NCBI GenBank assembly: GCA_020201235.1
Contig: JAIVHD010000027.1
Coordinates: 1 to 9,899, forward strand
Direction: 5' to 3'
Length of the DNA stretch: 9,899 nt
Source: Lysobacteraceae bacterium
Lineage (GTDB): Bacteria > Pseudomonadota > Gammaproteobacteria > Xanthomonadales > Wenzhouxiangellaceae
Positions 5,982-9,899 of this stretch are shown piece by piece. The number at the start of each line of letters is the position of its first letter. The first letter of the stretch is position 1. The notes below the pieces were generated by a model. That model was not told the origin of the DNA and did not search any database. It saw only the letters and a list, made by a program, of their open reading frames with translations. Made by a program: the position numbers and the translations under genes.

Positions 5982-6908
5982 ATGAGGAAATTCGGGACAC
6001 TGGTAACCGCGGCATTACTGTTTGTCGGTGCATCATCCACTGCGCTTGAACGAGAACTTGAACTTCAGTTTGAAAGCCCGTTGCTTGCAACCCGCGGCGA
6101 TGCGCGCGTCAGCCAGCTCGATTTCGTCGGCCGAATGCAGGCCGTGCCAGCGCCCGATCGCGCTGGCGTGGTGTCAGACCCGGAGCGTATTGGCAAGCTG
6201 CTCGAGGAAGTGCTGCTGGTGCGCGAATTGGCCGACCGGGCGATCGAGGGCGGCATCCTGGAAGATCCTGCCATACAGGCTGAGTTGCACTATCTGCTCT
6301 CGGTCAGGCTGTCGGAGCGCTATCGCGAAAACCTGCTGGCCGAACGCGAACTGGACGACTACACACAACAGGCGCGTGAATTGTATCGACTCAACCCCGA
6401 ACGCTACCGCGTCGATGCGCCCTCGATCAGTTTCAGTCATATTCTGCTTGCCGCCGATGGTGCGGTCGACGCTGCAGATCCGGAGGCCACGGCCCGCGAG
6501 CTGCTGGCCCAGGTTAAAAACGGTGAATCGATGCAGGCTCTAGCCCAACAGTATTCGGACGACCCGAGTGTTGAGCGCAACCAGGGCCTGCTCGAGGCGG
6601 TTGATCCGAAACGCCTCGACGCCCAATTCCGCACCGGCATCGAGCGGTTGAAGGAGGGTGAAGTCGGCCTGGTCGAATCGGCTTATGGCTGGCACGTCGT
6701 ACGCGTGGAGGAAGTCGTCACTGCCGGTGTGCCGCCGTTTGACGAAATTGCCGAACAGATCAAGACCGATGCCCGCCAGCAGCATCGCGGAGAAATCTGG
6801 GAACGCGAGATGCGCAAGATTCACGAACCCGAGCTCGAAATCGCGGAAGGTGCGATATCGGAGCTGCTGGATCGCTTCCCGCCACCCTCGGGTTTGTCGG
6901 GGCACTAG
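5982..6908 (+). CDS. Periplasmic parvulin-type peptidyl-prolyl cis-trans isomerase (PpiC/SurA-like)
   Basis: This enzyme would catalyse cis-trans isomerisation of prolyl bonds in exported proteins and act as a periplasmic foldase. The 308-residue product begins with a signal peptide (MRKFGTLVTAALLFVGASSTA). A helical chaperone-like region (about 25-145) follows, then a parvulin domain (about 147-246): ISFSHILL with the core His 153, LAQQYSDDPSVERNQG, and the closing strand GWHVVRVEEV with His 238. A charged helical tail ends at about 308. A single parvulin domain suits the PrsA/PpiC style rather than SurA, which usually has two. The usual Gly-Gly-x-Leu-Gly turn is replaced by NQGLLEAV. ATG 5982 has AAGG (5968-5971) at spacing 10; a TTG two codons earlier is less likely. 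Similar enzymes occur in polysaccharide-export loci and elsewhere; here it follows exported-protein genes, so it may help them fold. Confidence 0.9.
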   Translation: MRKFGTLVTAALLFVGASSTALERELELQFESPLLATRGDARVSQLDFVGRMQAVPAPDRAGVVSDPERIGKLLEEVLLVRELADRAIEGGILEDPAIQAELHYLLSVRLSERYRENLLAERELDDYTQQARELYRLNPERYRVDAPSISFSHILLAADGAVDAADPEATARELLAQVKNGESMQALAQQYSDDPSVERNQGLLEAVDPKRLDAQFRTGIERLKEGEVGLVESAYGWHVVRVEEVVTAGVPPFDEIAEQIKTDARQQHRGEIWEREMRKIHEPELEIAEGAISELLDRFPPPSGLSGH

Positions 6909-7105
6909 CGACCTGTCGGACGTTGCCGATTTGCGCTAAGGGAAAGACCGGTTGGAGTCAGGTTTTGCGATCTTTTGCGGCGAATAGCGGGGCGATTTAA
7001 CCGAGAAAAGCGCGCAATCTGGCCCGATCCGGCTTTATCGCCGTAGATCCGCATTAAATCTGACATCCTCCTAAGGGGGTCAATCGCCTGCGTTCAACCG
7101 CTTAA
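6909..7105. other. Gene-free junction between the isomerase gene and the polysaccharide export module
   Basis: All three forward frames are interrupted by stops here, and no RNA gene or strong terminator is seen. TTTTGCG occurs twice with a period of ten bases (6963-6969 and 6973-6979), and GATCCG occurs twice in 7026-7052. The right part should hold the missing 5' end of the permease gene, but no N-terminal Wzm-like sequence is found. Only a CAACCGCTT (7095-7103, Gln-Pro-Leu, out of frame) loosely recalls the family's QPL motif. Confidence 0.6.
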
Positions 7106-7753
7106 ACGGTATTCGGCACGATTTTCAAGGCCCGCGTACCCGAGGGCCTGGATGCCCCGTTTGTTGTCTGGCTGGCGGTCGCGCTCTGGCCGTGGCTGGC
7201 GTTTTCCGAGGCCATTTCGCGCGCCAGCGAAAGCATGCCGTCGCACAAGGCATTGATCAGCAAGGTGGCCGTGCCGCGCGAACTGCTGACCCTGAGCAAT
7301 GCCAGCTCGGCTTTCACACTGCAATTGACCGGTTACGCGATCGTGCTGGTGGTGATCGCCGCACTGGGCGCGCGGCTGACGCCGGTCGGCTTTCCGAACG
7401 TGATTTTCGTGCTGCTCACGCTGTATATCCTGGCCACCGGCATCGGCTGGTTTGTGTCGGCGCTGCGGGTGTTTATCCCGGATCTGGACCACCTGTTGCC
7501 GACCCTGCTGATGTTCTGGTTCTTCATGACCCCGATTATCTACGCTGCTGAATTGCTGCCGCCGGTGTTGCAACCGCTGACGGTCATCAATCCGCTGGCG
7601 GCGCTGGTCGAAGACCTGCGCGCAGCGTTGCTGGCCGGGCAATGGATGCCAAGTACGGCGAGCGTGGTGATCCTGTTGGTGGCCATTGCCATCAACTATG
7701 CCGGCTGGCGCTTCTATTCGTTTTTGAAGCCGCATTTCGAGGATTTCCTGTGA
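7106..7753 (+). pseudogene. wzm: 5'-truncated ABC-2 polysaccharide export permease (Wzm-like)
   Basis: Wzm-type permeases form the inner-membrane channel that exports undecaprenyl-linked polysaccharide. Homology is visible from 7106 (TVFGTIFKARVPEG), a segment normally near residue 55 of a ~260-residue protein. It continues through WPWLAFSEAISRA, KVAVPRELLTL and FWFFMTPIIYA to the basic C-terminus FYSFLKPHFEDFL, with about five hydrophobic segments. An in-frame TAA lies directly upstream (7103-7105), and no normal start occurs until ATG 7235, which has no ribosome site and would yield only 172 residues. The N-terminal interface helix and most of the first membrane segment are therefore missing, so the product is probably non-functional. 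The rest of the frame is undamaged, which points to a recent deletion, a rearrangement breakpoint or a sequence join. The stop overlaps the next gene (GTGA). Confidence 0.8.
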
Positions 7754-8946
7754 GCCGCCTGCTGCTCGATGTGGCCGACGTTGGCAAGGTGTATCCGCCG
7801 GCGCCGGCGACTTCCGGACGCTTCCGGGCATTCTGGCGCATCCTCACGCACGGCCGCTTCGAGCACGGCAAGCGCGTTCTCCAGGGCCTCAATTTCGAAG
7901 TCCGCCAGGGCCAGTCGGTGGCGGTCATCGGCTCCAACGGAGCCGGCAAGTCGACCCTGCTCAAGCTGCTTAGCGGCGTCATGGTGCCCAGCGAGGGCAC
8001 GATCGAAAGCCATGGCCGGATTTCGGCGCTGCTCGAACTTGGCGCAGGATTTGAGCCGGACTACTCCGGTCTTGAAAACCTGCGCATGAACGCTGCCTTT
8101 CTCGGGCTGACGCGTGAGCAGGTCGAATTGCGACTCGACGATATCCTGGAATTTGCCGATATCGGCGAAGCCATTCATGAACCCATCAAGCATTATTCAT
8201 CGGGCATGGTCGTTCGCTTGGGCTTTGCCATTGTTGCCTCGGTGCGCCCCGACCTGTTGATTACCGATGAAATTCTTGCCGTCGGCGACGAGTCGTTTCA
8301 GAAAAAGTGCATCCGCTGGGTCGAGCAGTATCTGAAAGAAGGCGGTACGCTGCTGATGGTTTCCCACAACATGTATCACGTGCAGAAGCTGTGCCGGTTC
8401 GCGATCTGGCTGGAAGACGGTCGCGTGCGCGCCCAGGGCGACGTGTTCGAAGTCACCCAGGCCTACCTGGCCTGGCACGAGCGCCACGATGCCGAGCAAC
8501 AAGAGAGTGAGCGCAAGTCGCGTGATTCCGGGGCCTCATACCGGGTCGAACATGTCGACTTCGTCGGCGCGGGCGAGCAGCCGGCGTACGCGATGGGCGA
8601 TACGCTGGCGCTCGACGTTCAAATGCGCTCGCCCGACCAGCGTCCGCCGGTGCTGCTGGTCGGTCTGGTGCGTGCCGATGGCACGCCGGTGTATGGCGTC
8701 GCGTCCGATCACGACGACGTCGCACCGTCATCAACCGGGCCGGGACGTTTTCGCATTCGTATCGATTTTCCGGCGCTTTCGCTGCTGCCAGGAGGCTATA
8801 TCTGTCGGCTCCACGCGCTCGACCCGGAAGGCCTGCGGGTCCACGACACCGTCGAACACGAGTTTCTGGTCACCGGCAGGACGCGCGCGCTGGGCCTGGT
8901 CGAGTTGCCCCACCGCTGGCCGGCGGTCGCCGACGAATCCCGATGA
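7750..8946 (+). CDS. wzt: ABC transporter ATPase for polysaccharide export (Wzt-like, with C-terminal substrate domain)
   Basis: This ATPase powers export of lipid-linked O-antigen or related glycan through the Wzm channel. The 398 residues contain Walker A GSNGAGKST (61-69), the family-typical signature YSSGM (149-153), Walker B LLITDE (169-174) followed by ILAVGD, and the switch His in SHN (206). The long stretch before the first catalytic strand (about 16-45) is usual for Wzt/TagH-type ATPases. A charged linker (about 243-262) leads to a beta-rich C-terminal domain (about 263-390), as in Wzt proteins that recognise the end of the sugar chain. The start is GTG 7750, overlapping the permease stop by four bases, with GAGGA at 7739-7743 at spacing 6; a longer frame back to 7642 lies inside the permease and is not used. 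The next gene overlaps by four bases. The gene is intact although its permease partner is truncated. Confidence 0.93.
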   Translation: MSRLLLDVADVGKVYPPAPATSGRFRAFWRILTHGRFEHGKRVLQGLNFEVRQGQSVAVIGSNGAGKSTLLKLLSGVMVPSEGTIESHGRISALLELGAGFEPDYSGLENLRMNAAFLGLTREQVELRLDDILEFADIGEAIHEPIKHYSSGMVVRLGFAIVASVRPDLLITDEILAVGDESFQKKCIRWVEQYLKEGGTLLMVSHNMYHVQKLCRFAIWLEDGRVRAQGDVFEVTQAYLAWHERHDAEQQESERKSRDSGASYRVEHVDFVGAGEQPAYAMGDTLALDVQMRSPDQRPPVLLVGLVRADGTPVYGVASDHDDVAPSSTGPGRFRIRIDFPALSLLPGGYICRLHALDPEGLRVHDTVEHEFLVTGRTRALGLVELPHRWPAVADESR

Positions 8947-9755
8947 CACGGGCATTAACGGTCGTCGTGCCGGTTTTCAATGCCGTTGAGCAGCTCGATC
9001 GCTGCCTGCCTGCTGTTTACCGCAGCGTTGATCGCTCAACCCGGGTGATCGTGATTGACGATGCATCGACTGATCCGGCCATTGCTCCGCTGCTTGAACG
9101 TAACAGCGATTGGTGTGAGGTCTATCGCAATTCTGAGAATCGCGGTTTCGTCGCGACCGCCAATATCGGCTTGCAGATGGCCGGCGACGATGACGTGGTA
9201 TTGCTAAATTCCGACACCGTGCCGGCCGGCCGCTGGCTGCAGCAGATCGGCGCGTGCGCGGCCGCCGATCACCGGATCGCGTCGATCACGCCGTGGAGCA
9301 ACAACGCCGAAATCGTTTCGCTGCCCGAGTTGTGTATAGCGGCCCCGATCCCGGACGACCCCGAGGCCTGGGCCCGGGCTTGCGAGGGTCATGCGCCCGA
9401 ATGGCCGGATTTGCCGACGGCGGTCGGATTTTGCATGTACCTGCGGCGCGATTGCGTGGACCGGATCGGCGATTTCGACGAAGCCGCGTTTGGCCGTGGT
9501 TACGGCGAGGAGAACGACTGGTGCATGCGCGCGATGCACGCCGGCTGGCGCAACGTATTGTGCGACACGGCCTTTGTGGCCCACGAGGGCAGCGCCAGTT
9601 TTGCGCCGCTGGGCCTCAAACCGGACCAGCGCTCCATGCAGCGCTTGTTGGCAAAACACCCCGATTATCTCGCGCGGGTCCAGCTTTTCATTGCAAGCGA
9701 TCCGTTGGCGGGCCTGCGCCGGCAAATCCTGGCGCAGCTCGACTGCGGTGAATAG
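8943..9755 (+). CDS. Family 2 glycosyltransferase (GT-A fold, rhamnosyltransferase-like)
   Basis: This is a predicted inverting sugar transferase using a nucleotide-sugar donor at the cytoplasmic face, adding a residue to a surface glycan. The 270 residues show the GT2 order: LTVVVPVFNAVEQL (5-18), VIVIDDASTD (35-44), SENRGFVATANIGL (64-77), the metal-binding-like LLNSDTVP (87-94), AVGFCMYLRRDCVDRIGDFDEAAFG (160-184), the catalytic-type GYGEENDWCMRA (186-197) and a late His 214. The usual DxD is here NSD, which is common in this subgroup. No transmembrane segment is seen, and length is close to the minimal catalytic domain. ATG 8943 overlaps the Wzt stop (ATGA), so the two are translationally coupled; this suggests the enzyme acts on the same polysaccharide. 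The donor and acceptor sugars cannot be read from sequence. Confidence 0.92.
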   Translation: MTRALTVVVPVFNAVEQLDRCLPAVYRSVDRSTRVIVIDDASTDPAIAPLLERNSDWCEVYRNSENRGFVATANIGLQMAGDDDVVLLNSDTVPAGRWLQQIGACAAADHRIASITPWSNNAEIVSLPELCIAAPIPDDPEAWARACEGHAPEWPDLPTAVGFCMYLRRDCVDRIGDFDEAAFGRGYGEENDWCMRAMHAGWRNVLCDTAFVAHEGSASFAPLGLKPDQRSMQRLLAKHPDYLARVQLFIASDPLAGLRRQILAQLDCGE

Positions 9756-9899
9756 ATCCTGCCGCCGGAACGCGCCCTGCTAGTGGGCCATGCGGTTAAT
9801 TAGGTAACACTCAGAGCCACTGTGCCGGTGCGAATCAAGGCGCGTTTCGCAGGGAATGGCCGCTCCCTTGCCAAGAAATGCAACGCCGAGTCGCGCCGG
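9756..9899. other. Intergenic tail downstream of the glycosyltransferase
   Basis: These 144 bases show no supported coding region. The first part (9756-9824) holds no recognisable signal. The second part is the left arm, loop and most of the right arm of a long palindrome, which runs to the end of the window. The glycosyltransferase gene has no classical U-tract terminator here. Confidence 0.7.
9825..9899. repeat. Long imperfect palindrome (dispersed-repeat candidate), cut by the window end
   Basis: The sequence folds back on itself. CCGGTGCGAATC (9825-9836) faces GAGTCGCGCCGG (9888-9899) with one G-U pair and one mismatch. GGCG (9839-9842) pairs with CGCC (9884-9887), TTTC (9845-9848) with GAAA (9875-9878), and GCAGGGA (9849-9855) with TCCCTTGC (9864-9871) around an 8-base loop. 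The stem is about 30 base pairs with small bulges. The left flank (CACTCAGAGCCACTGTG) may pair with bases beyond the window. From memory, similar palindromes with a central GGGA…TCCC sit between surface-polysaccharide genes in some gammaproteobacteria. In RNA it could act as a terminator or a mRNA-end stabiliser. Confidence 0.6.

Noticed and set aside
7095..7103. Out-of-frame Gln-Pro-Leu codons as a remnant of the permease N-terminus
   Set aside because: Three codons are too few, the frame differs from the rest, and the preceding residues do not follow the family pattern.
7642..7749. Longer N-terminus for the Wzt-like ATPase from 7642
   Set aside because: It lies inside the permease frame. 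GTG 7750 with GAGGA and the 4-base overlap fits the usual operon arrangement.
9391..9783. Second frame overlapping the end of the glycosyltransferase
   Set aside because: It is Arg/Cys/Trp-rich shadow coding without a start signal, entirely explained by the GT2 frame.
1..9899. CRISPR array, tRNA, rRNA or transposase
   Set aside because: No regularly spaced repeats, tRNA cloverleaf, rRNA segments or transposase motifs were seen on either strand.

Overview
The window is GC-rich DNA with the look of a gammaproteobacterium. A lipoprotein-type type II secretin (GspD) follows another gene end-to-start, which recalls the Xanthomonadales-type xps order (…N–D). The secreted protein at 2959 and the Wzm/Wzt export module are also common in Xanthomonadales/Wenzhouxiangella-like and Chromatiales-like bacteria. 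This placement is an inference from gene content and style; no 16S rRNA or other marker is present.

Left part (1-2801): the 3' end of an upstream gene overlaps gspD, the outer-membrane secretin of the type II secretion system. A small outer-membrane-type lipoprotein of unknown function follows 51 bases later and is probably co-transcribed.

Middle part (2802-6908): three genes for exported proteins, each with a signal peptide. The first (2959-4497) is a self-contained transcription unit with a good sigma70-like promoter, a leader able to form two hairpins, a strong Shine-Dalgarno sequence and a textbook intrinsic terminator. The second (4796-5887) is a cysteine-rich secreted protein with an Ig-like region. 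The third (5982-6908) is a periplasmic parvulin-type peptidyl-prolyl isomerase. A 12-base motif occurs upstream of the second gene and, inverted, upstream of the third. A secretin, an exported foldase and two abundant-looking exported proteins together suggest an envelope and secretion neighbourhood, but no direct link between them can be proven from sequence alone.

Right part (6909-9899): after about 200 bases without a gene comes an ABC-transporter-dependent polysaccharide export module: permease (Wzm-like), ATPase with a C-terminal substrate-binding domain (Wzt-like) and a family 2 glycosyltransferase, joined by 4-base stop/start overlaps. The permease lacks its N-terminal ~50 residues and any good start, so it appears to be a 5'-truncated remnant while the two downstream genes are intact. 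The window ends inside a long imperfect palindrome (9825-9899 or beyond) that resembles dispersed palindromic elements around surface-polysaccharide genes.

No clearly new multi-gene system is visible. The most noteworthy items are the truncated permease in front of intact Wzt and glycosyltransferase genes, the terminal palindrome, the shared 12-base motif, and the lipidated secretin with its lipoprotein neighbour.
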